Made by a program: the position numbers and the translations under genes
Assembly (NCBI GenBank): GCA_963758555.1
Contig: CAVWVW010000003.1
Span: forward strand, 1 to 64,000
Length of the DNA: 64,000 nucleotides
Direction of reading: 5' to 3'
Source: CAIUMH01 sp963758555
GTDB lineage: Bacteria; Actinomycetota; Acidimicrobiia; Acidimicrobiales; RAAP-2
Part shown: piece by piece, positions 51,973 through 61,260 of the stretch
How positions within the stretch are numbered: position 1 is the first letter of the stretch
Layout: the number at the start of each line of letters is the position of its first letter
Notes under the pieces: model-generated
Told to the model about the DNA's origin: nothing
The model's database searches: none
What the model saw: only the letters and a program-made list of their open reading frames with translations

Positions 51973-53713
51973 GGGTCCGCTGGACGTGGAAGTTGTGCGC
52001 CATCGCCGCGAAGATCATGACCAACGTCTCGCGGGCCAGCCCCACGAAGTGGTGGTAGCTGTGTCCCCAGTTGACGAGGCTGAGGTTCTTGAGCACGCCA
52101 TAGGAGCCTTCGACGCGGCTGCGGGGGTTCCAGCGCTGATACCACTCCTCGGTGCCGAAGGCCTCGAGCTGGTAGAGCCCGAGCTCCAGCTCGTCGAACA
52201 TCAGTGTGCGTTGCGAGCAGCAGCGGGGCTTGGCCTGGCCGGTCTCGGGGTCCACGACGGCGTTGCCATAGGCATCGACGCAGTGGCCACAGCCTCCTGT
52301 GCCCTCGTTCGTGTTGAAGTGCGGCGTGAAGAACTGACGAGACCCGTTGGCGCGGAAGTTCCCGTTCGGACGCATCTCGAAGGACCGGCGACGAGCGACG
52401 GCCTCTTGGTAGTGCGACATCGTCGCCCGCTTGTACGGGAACCCTGGGTACGGAACGCGGGCTATCTCGTTGGGGATGCATGAACAGTGCGGACGTCCAT
52501 CGACGAAGGTGTGGCCGCGTACCTCACGGCGGCCCGCCTGGTTGTTGCGGTGCAAGCGGAAGATCGCAGCTCCCCCCAGGCGCCGGATGGGGATCTGCCA
52601 CTCTGTCGTGTTGGCTGAGTAGACGCCATCTGCCACGACTTCACCGAGAGCAGGCAGTGACCCGCTCTTGACGCCTTCGAGCTCGAGTCGCGCATCATGG
52701 GTGGCTCGAAGCAGCGGCATGACGGCTCGAGCGGGAAGAGCGGGTGCCGGTGTCACCGCCAACGCCTCGATGACGGGTGCCACCGAGCGGTCCGTCGGGA
52801 CCAGCGTGTGGCAGGCGTAGCCGTAGACCGACTTCTTGGGGTTCCCTCGTCCGACCCATCTCGCGCCATCACTCCATGTCGACGGCCAGCTGCGTCGCCT
52901 CCCGCTGTTGGCACGGACCTCTTCCATCGCGTCCTCGACGAAGGGAGCGTCGTCGAGCTCGTCATCGTCGCTGGCCACCACCGCGCTGAGGGGGATTGCT
53001 CGTCCCGCGTCACCGTCGCGACCGAGTCGCTCGATCTTCTCGCCGTGGGTTCTGGGCGGTCGGTTCCATGCCCAGACCAAGGTCGCATCAACTGCCAAGT
53101 TCCCGTTGTGGCTGAGGTTGTCGACGCTTGCTCGGACCAACCGGGTCGACAGCTCTTGCAGCCAGATCGCTCGCTCGGTCGATGCCTCTTCGCTCAACCC
53201 CTCTTGGAACGGGTCGAGCACGTCGGCAATGGAGTTGAAGGTGCGCAGGAGCTGCTCGTAGTTGAGCTGATGTGGTCGACCTCGGCGGTCCAGGTAGTCA
53301 ATGCCCAGCTGGCGTCGCACTCGCCAACTGAGCCCAGCCAGCAGTGGCGGCAGGTTGATGATCTGGAAGTTGCGGCCTGAGACCGACAACAGCCAGAAGC
53401 AGATGAGCGCCGTTCGAAGCGAGAGAGCACCCGGTCGGCCCTTTCCCTTGTGGGCCGCTTCGACAAGGTCACCAAGCCAACCGACGAGCGTCGGGTCTCG
53501 GTCGATGACCTTGGCTCCCTTGCGCACGAGGCGCGTCGACACACCGGTGTCGGTGAGATTGACGTCTCGGCTCGCTGGGATGGCCCGCTTGAGCGATTTC
53601 GCTTGGCGGACACGCTGCTCATGACCGAGCTTCTTGGCTAGGCGAGCATCGGCGCGACTGACGGTCCTAGGCCGCTGTGGTCGCCGAGCAGTCGAGACGG
53701 GACTCATGCGCAC
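51950..53713 (-). CDS. DDE transposase, IS1182-like
   Basis: 587 residues. Putative catalytic triad: D209 in 'GNLAVDATLVWAW', D362 in 'EVVADGVYSANT', E535 in 'NPRSRVEGSYGVLKN'. A Cys cluster at ~410-412 ('HCSCIPN') and another at ~475-500 ('GGCGHCVDAYG', 'RCCSQRT') lie between the second and third acidic residues, as in IS1182-type and related actinobacterial transposases. The N-terminus is basic and helical. Its start overlaps the stop of the recombinase-like gene by 10 bp. The C-terminus may be cut short by a frameshift (see 51781-51972). No stop codons interrupt the catalytic core, so it could be active. Confidence 0.75.
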   Translation of the reverse strand: MRMSPVSTARRPQRPRTVSRADARLAKKLGHEQRVRQAKSLKRAIPASRDVNLTDTGVSTRLVRKGAKVIDRDPTLVGWLGDLVEAAHKGKGRPGALSLRTALICFWLLSVSGRNFQIINLPPLLAGLSWRVRRQLGIDYLDRRGRPHQLNYEQLLRTFNSIADVLDPFQEGLSEEASTERAIWLQELSTRLVRASVDNLSHNGNLAVDATLVWAWNRPPRTHGEKIERLGRDGDAGRAIPLSAVVASDDDELDDAPFVEDAMEEVRANSGRRRSWPSTWSDGARWVGRGNPKKSVYGYACHTLVPTDRSVAPVIEALAVTPAPALPARAVMPLLRATHDARLELEGVKSGSLPALGEVVADGVYSANTTEWQIPIRRLGGAAIFRLHRNNQAGRREVRGHTFVDGRPHCSCIPNEIARVPYPGFPYKRATMSHYQEAVARRRSFEMRPNGNFRANGSRQFFTPHFNTNEGTGGCGHCVDAYGNAVVDPETGQAKPRCCSQRTLMFDELELGLYQLEAFGTEEWYQRWNPRSRVEGSYGVLKNLSLVNWGHSYHHFVGLARETLVMIFAAMAHNFHVQRTHAAKQAS

Positions 53714-55074
53714 TCCTCGATGGCTGACTCGTGGTCACGCAGGTGGTCGAGAAGATCGTTGAAGATGCCCAACGTGGTCACACCCGCCTCAGCCATGAAG
53801 TCGCTGATGGTGTGGGGCTCTCGCGCGAGAGCGACAAGGTAGGTGGCACGGAGTCGACGCACTTCCAAGGGAATCGTCCAGGTCTCCCAGCTTGTCTCGG
53901 TCAGCTCGCTGAGACGGTTCGCCCGGCGATTGGTCCCTCCGAGCAGCCAGATCGCGCCCTCTTGTTCGAGCTGCCGGGCGTAGTCGAAGAGCAGGGTGCC
54001 GTGAGGCTCGAGCACGCGCGCTCGTCTGACGGTGCCGCTGTCCTTGACCAAGGTGCAGAACACATCGTCTCCGAAACGAACCACGTCGGCCGGGCGACAG
54101 AGGCTCCCCTCACCAGGCTGGAGACCGGCACCGAGGCCCAAGTGCATCAGAGCGTGGAGGTCCCTGCGTCTCTTTGTCGAGCAGTGCTCGATGTCTCGAG
54201 CGAGAAGGGCGAGCTCTTCATCGACATAGGGGTGAGGCCGCGCTGCGCGTTCGAGTCGAACACGCTCAGCCCGCTTGGCACGCTCGGTGTTCTCGACGCC
54301 GGGAAGGAGCAGCCCCGACATGGTGCGAAGCGTGGAGGTGATGGTCGCAGCGGAGCGCTTCGCGAGCTGGTGGCTGAGGACTCGACCGAACTCTTCGACC
54401 GTGGCGGGGTGAAAGACAACGTCGATGCGCAGTGACCGCTCGGTCTCATCCGCCCAGCAGGCGAGGTACGTCGCGTCACGGACATAGGCCTGCGCTCGCC
54501 GCACCGTCAGTGGTCGACACCGCCGGACCGCATCGCGCACAACCGATTCGACGACTTCGAAGCGCGTCGGGCTGACCTGACGCGGCACGAAGGTCTCAAC
54601 GACCTCTTGGACCGCGCTCCTTGCCGTCTCATCTTCATCGGGCCCTGCTGTCCTCAGCGCCTCGCCCACCTGGCGGAGCCTCGAGCACGTGGCGTCTTGG
54701 GTCCCACGGGGCTTCCCGTCCAGTGCAACCTCTCGGTAAGCACTGATGAGCTCGGCAGAGAACGACGAGGCGCCGAGTTCATGGCGTTCCTGGTTCAACC
54801 AGCAGGCAAAGCGGTACACCGCCGCCAGGCTCGCTCCTGCCTCCTTGGCGGTGCGGAAGCCCTCGATGGCGCTCACGGCGGTCCTGGTGAAGGTCACCTC
54901 CGCTGGCTCGGACTCAACCCGGTCCAGATCGGAGGGCCACCACAGCGCCACGCGATCAGCGACGTCACGCCGGGCGCGTGTGTCGTGATCGCTGTGTCCA
55001 GTGGCTCCGCCGGCATCGGTCCTCCTCGGGGTCGTGCCTGGACCTTGATTACTCCAGCGCTGTGGCAATGACAC
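53704..55074 (-). CDS. Degenerate tyrosine-recombinase-like protein associated with the transposase
   Basis: 456 residues. The central helical region resembles a core-binding domain ('YRFACWLNQERHELGASSFSA'), and the C-terminal half resembles a phage-integrase catalytic domain: 'LMHLGLGAGLQPGEGSLCRPADV' corresponds to the box I Arg region, and 'VRRLRATYLVALA' plus 'VTTLGIFNDLLDHL' to box II and the Tyr region. The box I Arg is Gln (GLQ), the box II His is Arg and the nucleophile Tyr position is Phe, so the protein is unlikely to be an active recombinase. It may be a DNA-binding accessory of the transposase. Alternative: an unrelated helical protein. Confidence 0.5.
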   Translation of the reverse strand: MSLPQRWSNQGPGTTPRRTDAGGATGHSDHDTRARRDVADRVALWWPSDLDRVESEPAEVTFTRTAVSAIEGFRTAKEAGASLAAVYRFACWLNQERHELGASSFSAELISAYREVALDGKPRGTQDATCSRLRQVGEALRTAGPDEDETARSAVQEVVETFVPRQVSPTRFEVVESVVRDAVRRCRPLTVRRAQAYVRDATYLACWADETERSLRIDVVFHPATVEEFGRVLSHQLAKRSAATITSTLRTMSGLLLPGVENTERAKRAERVRLERAARPHPYVDEELALLARDIEHCSTKRRRDLHALMHLGLGAGLQPGEGSLCRPADVVRFGDDVFCTLVKDSGTVRRARVLEPHGTLLFDYARQLEQEGAIWLLGGTNRRANRLSELTETSWETWTIPLEVRRLRATYLVALAREPHTISDFMAEAGVTTLGIFNDLLDHLRDHESAIEECA

Positions 55075-55161
55075 TGGTGTAATCCCTGGTCGCGATCTGA
55101 TTCGCGCTCTTGACCTGGGATTGTTCCGAGGTCACTCCCGGGGGCAGTCGAAAGGCTGTCA

Positions 55162-56094
55162 ATGACCCCGATCGGACTCATCGTGCAGGTCGTCTTCGAA
55201 GCGTCAATCAGGCGCGCGACGCGGCTCGTCAGAGAGACTGTCGAGATGCGCCCGGACGAGTTCTTCTATGACAGCGAGGGATTGAACGAGGACGGCATGA
55301 TCGAACCTGTCTTCGATTTGGACCTTGTCGACCGCCTTCGGACGAGCTCGGTGTCCGAGGGAGCGGATGTTGAGCTGGCCGTCTCGCTCGCTCTCCTCAT
55401 CGACGATGAGTTGCAGGCCTACGGCACTGACAGCAGTCAACGAATGTCGAATGAGGACATGAGGCGTGCTCTCAGATCTCTTCGGGGTGTGCTGATGCGC
55501 CTCGGAGTTGACGACGCAGGAATTCAGTTCAGGGACTTCAACACCTTCCGAACGTTTTGGGAAGCGGAGGGAGCATGGGGGAGCTGGCAGGCTCGGCGCG
55601 TTCTCGTCAACAAGATCTTCGGACCCATCCACGACGAACTAGGCCGACTTGAACAGCAGGCCATCACCTCAGCGCTCGTTGAGCCCATCAGTCCGCACGC
55701 TCGAACCGGATGGTCCGATGTCGACGCAGAGATCAGCGAGCTACGCCGACACTTCAATGCTGCGCGTACGCCGCAGGACTACCGCAACGTCGGCAACGAT
55801 TGTGTTGCGGTCACCGAGGCCATCAGCGCTGCTGCCTACGATCCGAGTGCCCACCTTCGCAGCGGCGAGGAGGTACCTGCCGTCGACAAGACCAAACAGC
55901 GCATCGGTCGAGTCGTCGAAGACGCCGCCCCAGGACCTGGGAACGCCGAGCTCCGGAAAGTCGCCACCGCTGTCATCGAGCTCGCGCACCATGTAAAGCA
56001 CTCTCCGACACCGACTCGAAGGGAGGCGGGCATTGCGGCCGACAGCGTCATCCAGCTTGCCAACATGATCCGCCGGCTGTCTCAGGAGCTCTGA
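55162..56094 (+). CDS. Putative HEPN-like protein in accessory island
   Basis: 310 residues, all-helical by pattern. The N-terminus ('ASIRRATRLVRETVEMRPDEFF') is followed by a middle part ('DMRRALRSLRGVLMRLGVDD', 'RRVLVNKIFGPIHDELGRLE'). The C-terminal ~110 residues ('DYRNVGNDCVAVTEAISAAAYD', 'TKQRIGRVVEDAA', 'ELRKVATAVIELAHHVKHSPTPTRREAGIAADSVIQLA') look like a HEPN-type or DUF4145-like helical domain found in many abortive-infection proteins. The characteristic R-x4-6-H could be 'HHVKHS' but is not clear. It is divergent from the recombinase-like gene and abuts the PIN gene tail to tail. Codon use is less GC-biased than the core genes, as expected for acquired DNA. Confidence 0.45.
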   Translation: MTPIGLIVQVVFEASIRRATRLVRETVEMRPDEFFYDSEGLNEDGMIEPVFDLDLVDRLRTSSVSEGADVELAVSLALLIDDELQAYGTDSSQRMSNEDMRRALRSLRGVLMRLGVDDAGIQFRDFNTFRTFWEAEGAWGSWQARRVLVNKIFGPIHDELGRLEQQAITSALVEPISPHARTGWSDVDAEISELRRHFNAARTPQDYRNVGNDCVAVTEAISAAAYDPSAHLRSGEEVPAVDKTKQRIGRVVEDAAPGPGNAELRKVATAVIELAHHVKHSPTPTRREAGIAADSVIQLANMIRRLSQEL

Positions 56095-56960
56095 GGAGCA
56101 AGACCCTTCAGTTCGTTGGGCGTCATCATCACCGTCAACCCACTCGCCTCGGCGGTGAAGAGCATTGAGTAGTCACCAGCAACCAGAGTCAGGGGTCCAC
56201 CAGGGCGACCGGCTAGGTACGTTGTGCGCTGAATGATCTCTTGGTCCTCAATGGCAAGTCGCTGATGTCGCGGTGGGTCCATCAAGAGTCAAGCGTGTGT
56301 TTCCGACCGGGAACGGAGGCTGGACCACGACCCGTTCCTTCGAGCAATCGGTAGATCTTGCGTAGGCGTGGGAGGGCCTGGGGCGCCGTCTTGCCGTCCT
56401 TCAGCCGATCGAGCTGTGAGATGACCAAGATGGGGATGACGAGTCGGAACTGGGTACTCGGTTCCCCGAAGTGCTCCCCCCAGTTGAAGGTGTCGAACTC
56501 GCCTTCACGAAGGATCGCGGCTGGCATCGAACACCAGTCTTCGCACCCCAGTGGACCCTTCGAACTCGTCTTGGTCAGAGATGCGATCGAGTTCAGACTC
56601 GAGGTCCTTCAACCACCGGATCACTCGACCGATCTCCGCCTCGAGAAGCTGCAAAGGGCGCTCGACTCCGGCTGGTTGTGAGCGGATCGAGTAGAACGCC
56701 TGGCTGTGGAGCTGATCGAACCACGCATCGCCGAGGAAAGCGTTCGCTAGCGACGACTCCAGGCGGTTTAAGGCGACAAGGTACTGCTGGATGCCCTGAC
56801 TGACCGCGCTCGGGGTACCGCGTGTTCTCAAGCTGAACTCGGCATTGCTTGAGCTGTTCTTCAGTCGACGCCGCGCCAACTCCTGCCCTGAGCTCCATCT
56901 CGGACCCACTTCCATCCTGCGAGAGACCATTACGGGGGAAGCCTGCCACGACGGGAGCAA
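56082..56960 (-). pseudogene. PIN-domain RNase-like protein, two compensating frameshifts
   Basis: Three overlapping frame segments combine into a 292-residue protein. The N-terminal ~130 residues are helical ('QQYLVALNRLESSLANAFLG', 'EIGRVIRWLKDLESELDRIS'). The PIN domain then has acidic residues in 'RRLVFDAS' (D), 'VIPILVISQLDRLKDG' (D), 'LAIEDQEIIQRT' (E/D) and 'LTLVAGDYSMLF' (D), the usual metal-binding quartet. An extra C near 56512-56516 breaks the frame after FDAS, and a missing base near 56287-56291 restores it at 'LMDPPRHQRL'. Large PIN proteins of this kind are toxins or RNA-processing nucleases. It overlaps the HEPN-like gene tail to tail by 13 bp. Confidence 0.6.
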
Positions 56961-57118
56961 GGATGACCTTCGAACTAGTGGCCGTGGCGAGTTACTTCTC
57001 GGAACAGATGACGGATGTCTGGTTCGTCCACGGCTGGGTCGTCAAGGCTGTCTCTGAGCGTTGAACCTTCACTCGCCCTTTCTTGTCACCATCCCAAACC
57101 GGCGGTTGGGTGCGGCAG

Positions 57119-57532
57119 TTAGTTGCCACGCAGCTCGTCGTGAGCTGGAGGCCATTCAGCTAAGAGGACATGGGGTACAAGGTCGATGCCACTTCCCAAC
57201 CGTTTCCCGAAGATTGAAGAAGTCCAGCCAATTGACAACCGCCACAACGAGATCCGCTTGAGCAACGGCGTGACGCGAACTTCCGAGGTCCTGCCAGATT
57301 CCACTCGGACCTGGACCTCTCCGGCTGCATCGTCTCCAGAGCCTGCCAAGCGCGCCCAAACTTGGTGGACCCCCGGCGACACTTCGTACTGTCCGGTTTC
57401 CCTCATGCTCAACTGTCCGACCATGTCGCCGTCGATGTACACGTTGTATTGCTTGGTCAGGTCTTGAAGGCTGCCTCGCCTCGACACGCGGATCCGTCCA
57501 CAGTCACGTCTGTCATTCGGGACTGCCTTCAT
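57119..57532 (-). CDS. Hypothetical protein with PEGA-like segment
   Basis: 137 residues. The middle ('YNVYIDGDMVGQLSMRETGQYEVSPGVHQVWARL') reads like a PEGA-type or carboxypeptidase-regulatory-like beta unit ('xVxIDGxxVGxL...GxYxVxxGxHxV'). The C-terminal part is mixed and less protein-like, perhaps ending out of frame. No signal peptide. Possibly a remnant. Confidence 0.4.
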   Translation of the reverse strand: MKAVPNDRRDCGRIRVSRRGSLQDLTKQYNVYIDGDMVGQLSMRETGQYEVSPGVHQVWARLAGSGDDAAGEVQVRVESGRTSEVRVTPLLKRISLWRLSIGWTSSIFGKRLGSGIDLVPHVLLAEWPPAHDELRGN

Positions 57533-57638
57533 CTCGACATCTTGCCTTACCGAACCTGCCGCGCCCCCTAACGCCGGGTATGGGACTACTGAGGAGGAGT
57601 GCTGCTCTGCGGACGATTCCCGAACTCCAGGCTCAACC

Positions 57639-58754
57639 TCAAGTAGTTCCCTTCTCGATGACTTGCTTGCTCTCTATGACGGTCTCCCAAAGCGGAGCAA
57701 CGATGTAGAGACCGAGTGGCGGGCCGTCGATCTTCTGGGTGCTGCAGGCGCCGCCTTGGTCACATCGGCTAAACGAGATGGAGCCCTGGGTGTCGGCCGG
57801 AACGCTTGGCGGACTCGGTGCAAAACCGGCCTCCAAGACAGCTCCCGTCTTCTGGTTGAAGATGAGGTGGCTCACGCCGGACGATCCAGCGAGCGATACC
57901 CCGGTACCGGTCCGACCGGAGTGGTCAACGGCATGCTGCGTCAGTTCGATGCCGGGCTGATCAGAGATGACCTGAAAGAGCGCTGAGGCGAGTGTCGGGG
58001 TCATACCGGAAACGGGGCCAACGAGAAGGCGAGCTGCGCGTTGGAACACAGCGGTTGCACCATTTGGGATGTCGTCCGGGTTGGTCCCGTCCGCCCCCGA
58101 CGAGAGGATCCGGGAGAGCGAGGTTGGACCGACTGGCAGGCTCGTCACGTTGGGGACGTCTTGGGAGAGATCGGACTCGTTGACCGTCTGCTGGAAACCA
58201 CTGATGAAGTGCTGACCCTCGGATGAGCCTGCGAACGAGCTCTGGACAGCAGGTGACGAGAAGCTCAGGGGCGTGCGGTTGATTACCCCTTCACCGCTCC
58301 CCGACTCATCGGCCCAAGCTTGCTCAGTCTCGCCGTAGGTGGCGCTCGTAAAGGCGTCAAAAGTCGATCCGTTTTGGGATGGCTTGTACACGGTGACCTT
58401 GTAGGCAGACTTCACCTCGGTATAGAGGAAGAGTTCGGGTCCTGAACTGGCTCCCCCTTTGCCGGCTATCGCGTGTGAGGCATTTCGTAGCGCGGTGGCA
58501 GCGCTGGCTGACGGCGAGCTGGTGCCGAAGGGCACCAGCGTGGCGGCCAGCATTGCGATGACAACGACAGACGCTGCGATCAGCATTGGCACTACCACCC
58601 GCCGTCTTGCTGAAGATCGGTGAGATGTCGAAGGAGTGGAGATCTCATTCGACATCTGACGAGCCCGCTCCCACCCGGCTCGACTGTCGATGACCAGAGG
58701 CGGCCTCAGTTCTCGGGCCGGATCAGCGTCACGCAGGAGTTCGTCGACATTCAT
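57639..58754 (-). CDS. CU044_5270-type membrane protein paired with an ECF sigma factor
   Basis: 371 residues. A cytoplasmic N-terminus (1-50, 'MNVDELLRDADPARELRPPL'), a membrane helix ('VVVPMLIAASVVVIAMLAATLVPFG', ~53-77) and a ~290-residue extracellular domain ('ELFLYTEVKSAYKVTVYKPS', 'RAARLLVGPVSGMTPTLASALFQVISDQPGIEL', 'GAVLEAGFAP'). This matches the actinobacterial CU044_5270 family, almost always encoded right after an ECF sigma gene and thought to act as its anti-sigma or sensor. Here the corrected sigma frame overlaps its ATG by 3 bp (ATGA), fitting translational coupling. Confidence 0.75.
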   Translation of the reverse strand: MNVDELLRDADPARELRPPLVIDSRAGWERARQMSNEISTPSTSHRSSARRRVVVPMLIAASVVVIAMLAATLVPFGTSSPSASAATALRNASHAIAGKGGASSGPELFLYTEVKSAYKVTVYKPSQNGSTFDAFTSATYGETEQAWADESGSGEGVINRTPLSFSSPAVQSSFAGSSEGQHFISGFQQTVNESDLSQDVPNVTSLPVGPTSLSRILSSGADGTNPDDIPNGATAVFQRAARLLVGPVSGMTPTLASALFQVISDQPGIELTQHAVDHSGRTGTGVSLAGSSGVSHLIFNQKTGAVLEAGFAPSPPSVPADTQGSISFSRCDQGGACSTQKIDGPPLGLYIVAPLWETVIESKQVIEKGTT

Positions 58755-59420
58755 GTGGGGGCCTCCGTGGTTTCCTCGGGATGATCGATGCGTCGGGAAG
58801 TGTCTCGATTGGCAGGGCGGAATCCGAGGCGCTTGAGTTCCTCACCGAGGCGCTTCCGCGCGGGATGAGCGCAGAGCGACGGCGTTGATGCTGATGCCGA
58901 GGACCTGAGATGCCTCTTCCTGCGACAGGTCCTCCCACACGAGCAGCTTGAGCACTTCCTGGTCAGCTGACCTGAGCCGGGTGAGCGCAGCTCTGATCAC
59001 GGCGCGACGATTGCTGTCGCTCTGTTCCTCCCAGGAGGTGGACGAACTCCGTTCTAGGATCAACTTGTCGTGCAGTCGAGCTTGCCGGCCTGATGCGCGG
59101 CGGTGATTGGACAGCACGTTTCGAGCTGCGCCGTAGAGCCAGAGGAGGTCCTGAGGTGGGCTCGGCACCTCGTCGAGCCGTCGCCAGGCCACCGCAAAGA
59201 CTTCGGACGCAAGGTCCGCCGGCTCTGCCGAGAGCCCCTCGCTCCTTCGAACGAAGTAGTTGACGAGAGCCTTCAGATGGGACTCGTAGAGGGCTTCGAA
59301 ACGATTGATCGACAGATCAGAGGTGAGGGCTTCTTGCTCTGGCGATGGATTGGCCAGTCGGTCGCCCGTCACACCCTTGATTGTGTCCACCACACGCCCG
59401 AACCTGTCACACTCCAACAA
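58751..59420 (-). CDS. ECF-family RNA polymerase sigma factor, C-terminus displaced by a frameshift
   Basis: The open frame 58842-59420 encodes 192 residues. Region 2 is 'FEALYESHLKALVNYFVRRS...ADLASEVFAVAWRRLDEV' and region 4 is 'ALTRLRSADQEVLKLLVWEDLSQEEASQVLGISINAVALRS'. It ends early at 'SRAEAPR', just where sigma factors continue with a basic helix. One base over, the sequence reads 'KRLGEELKRLGFRPANR' and on to a TGA at 58751 overlapping the next gene's ATG. One extra base near 58860-58864 explains this; corrected length is 222 residues. The TTG at 59420 is the longest start; a GTG slightly downstream is possible. Confidence 0.75.
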
Positions 59421-59513
59421 GTTCCTGGCGACGCCAGAATCCGATCACCGCAAAGAGTCTTCCCGGGATGTGTCCCATGATGCCGGGTGATGTGGCCTCG
59501 CCGGGGAGGAGAC

Positions 59514-59741
59514 CTATGGCTGGTTGACGGAACTGCCGCCGTTGGACCCACACTGCTTGATGACCGCACCCACCGGGTTTGAAGAGGTCCCTGTGCGTTG
59601 AGGGCAGGTCGTCGAGGTCGTGTGGCTTGGCCTCGCCGACGAGGGTGGCGCACTGGTCGATGCACCGCACCCGGTGAGCGCCACCGCCAAGCCGGCTACG
59701 ACCGCGAAGCTACGAAGTCGATTCATTTTGCCAGTCTGCAT
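59514..59741 (-). CDS. Small putative lipoprotein
   Basis: 75 residues with RBS GGAGGT 8 bp before the ATG. Signal peptide with lipobox ('LRSFAVVAGLAVALTGCGAS') and a short Ser/Thr/Pro-rich mature part containing two further cysteines ('TTCPQRTG', 'VIKQCGSNGG'). No family recognised. It is encoded upstream of the sigma/CU044 pair on the same strand. Confidence 0.55.
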   Translation of the reverse strand: MQTGKMNRLRSFAVVAGLAVALTGCGASTSAPPSSARPSHTTSTTCPQRTGTSSNPVGAVIKQCGSNGGSSVNQP

Positions 59742-59912
59742 CGCCGGTTACCTCCACGGAAGTGGTCTTCCCAACAGTCCGACTATGCACCACTCTCGGG
59801 TTCAGTGCCCTCGTATGGACGGTTGCACGCACGCCAACGTGACTCACGAGCAAGACAGTCACGGGTCGACAAGGATGGGGCGCCAGATACGTCGGGGGAC
59901 GAGGTAGACACC

Positions 59913-61129
59913 ATGGGATTGTTCGGCTCAAGGAGCAGACCGCAGCCGGCTGCCCCTGCCACGGCTCCTCTCCGCGCTGCGGTCATCGACACAGAGACCA
60001 CGGGTCTCTACAACCAAGACCGCATCGTTGAGATTGGCATCGTGGTCATGGATCTCTCAACAGGGGAGGTTCTCGACGAGTACGAGACCTTGATCAATCC
60101 CCGGCGAGATGTCGGTCCCACTCGGATCCACGGCATCACTGCCAGCATGGTGCTCAACGCGCCGACGTTCGAAGACGTGGCCGCTGACATCGCCGACTTC
60201 CTCGACGGTCACTACCTGGTCGCGCACAACTTCCCCTTCGACTCCCGGATGCTCGTCAACGAGTTCTCGCGTCTCGATGCTAGCTCATGCCAGGCCAGGG
60301 CATCTGCACCTTGCGTCGCTCACGCCAGAGGCTTGACCTTGCGTGTGAGTCCTATGGCGTCGAGCGCTCTGACGCCCACATGGCCTCCACGGACGCTCAA
60401 GCTGCTGCGTCGCTGCTGTGGGCCACGTGGTTGGCCGAGGCAGAGGAGACCGGCACCGTCGAGCTCGAGGCATCGCCAGCTGCAGTGAGACTGCCACCGG
60501 CATTGAGGCCATCTCGTTCCAAGGGTCTGCGCCGAGCGGACGCCGGCACCGCGACGTCAACAACACCGCTGCAGCGCACCCACCGCGTTGAGCTGGTGAG
60601 CGAAGACCCCCGGTTGCTCCCGTACCTCGATCTCCTTGGCATGGCCCTCGCCGACCTTGTTCTGTCCAACGATGAGATGGCAGAGCTTCACCAGGAGGCG
60701 GCGCGCATCGGACTCGACGAGTCCGAGATCGCTGCGACGCACGCCCAGGCGTTCAAGTCACTCTCTGCAGCTCTTGAGAGTGAGGGTGGCACCGCGAACG
60801 CCGACTTCTTGGCTGCCATCGCCAAGCGGTTGGGCGTGGACGCGGAACCCACCACACTCGTAGACGCGACTGCCGAGAGCTCGAAGCCTCACGGCATCTG
60901 CTTCACCGGAGACATCTCGATCGGCGGCGTCTTCGTCCCCCGTGAGGAGCTTGAACGCCGAGCCGTGGCCGCGGGCTGGGATGTGCTCCCGTCACTTACG
61001 AAGAAGAAGTGCACGCTCTTGGTTGCGGGTGACCTCGCCTCGCAGTCCGGGAAAGCCACCAAGGCGCGGCAGTGGGGTATCGACGTCATCGACGGCGATC
61101 AGTTCCAGGCCATGTTGGCTTCTGACTAG
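59913..61129 (+). pseudogene. DnaQ-like exonuclease with C-terminal BRCT domain, one frameshift
   Basis: Reconstructed length is 405 residues from ATG 59913. DEDDh motifs: ExoI 'AAVIDTETTGLYNQD', ExoII 'LVAHNFPFDSRML', ExoIII 'DAHMASTDAQAAA'. A missing base near 60280-60283 (expected GAG CTC ATG) breaks the frame after 'FSRLDA'; it resumes as 'LMPGQGICTLRRSRQRLDLA'. A helical TerB-like segment (~235-310, 'LLPYLDLLGMALADLVLSNDEMAEL') links to a BRCT domain ('GICFTGDISIGGVFVPREELE...GKATKARQWGIDVIDG'). Homologues act as DNA-polymerase-epsilon-like exonucleases in repair, and the BRCT suggests damage-related binding. No other defects. Confidence 0.75.
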
Positions 61130-61174
61130 AGCGAGATTGAATCAGCCCGGTCCGGGCGCGACACCTGACAGGCC

Positions 61175-61258
61175 CTAGTCAGCCGGCCGCCCGCTCACCA
61201 CGGCCTCGAAGACTCGCATCGCCCCATCGACATCGACGCAGCGATCGGCATTGCTCAT
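61175..61258 (-). CDS. 27-codon frame directly after the helicase
   Basis: 'MSNADRCVDVDGAMRVFEA' and a stop at 61175-61177, starting 2 bp after the helicase stop. The close spacing suggests the start of a gene that has been truncated, or a chance frame. Little can be said. Confidence 0.2.
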   Translation of the reverse strand: MSNADRCVDVDGAMRVFEAVVSGRPAD

Positions 61259-61260
61259 CG

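Larger units (their letters stand above)
51781..55074 (-). mobile_element. Putative two-gene transposon (DDE transposase plus recombinase-like protein)
   Basis: Two overlapping minus-strand genes, a DDE transposase and a tyrosine-recombinase-like protein, directly inside the tRNA-fMet boundary. Terminal inverted repeats and target duplications were looked for in 51555-51780 and 55075-55161 and not identified, so the limits given are only the gene limits. Confidence 0.5.

Noticed and set aside
56963..57064. Short plus-strand frame beginning MTFELVAVASYF
   Set aside because: 33 codons with a weak RBS and no family; it could be a remnant but cannot be supported.
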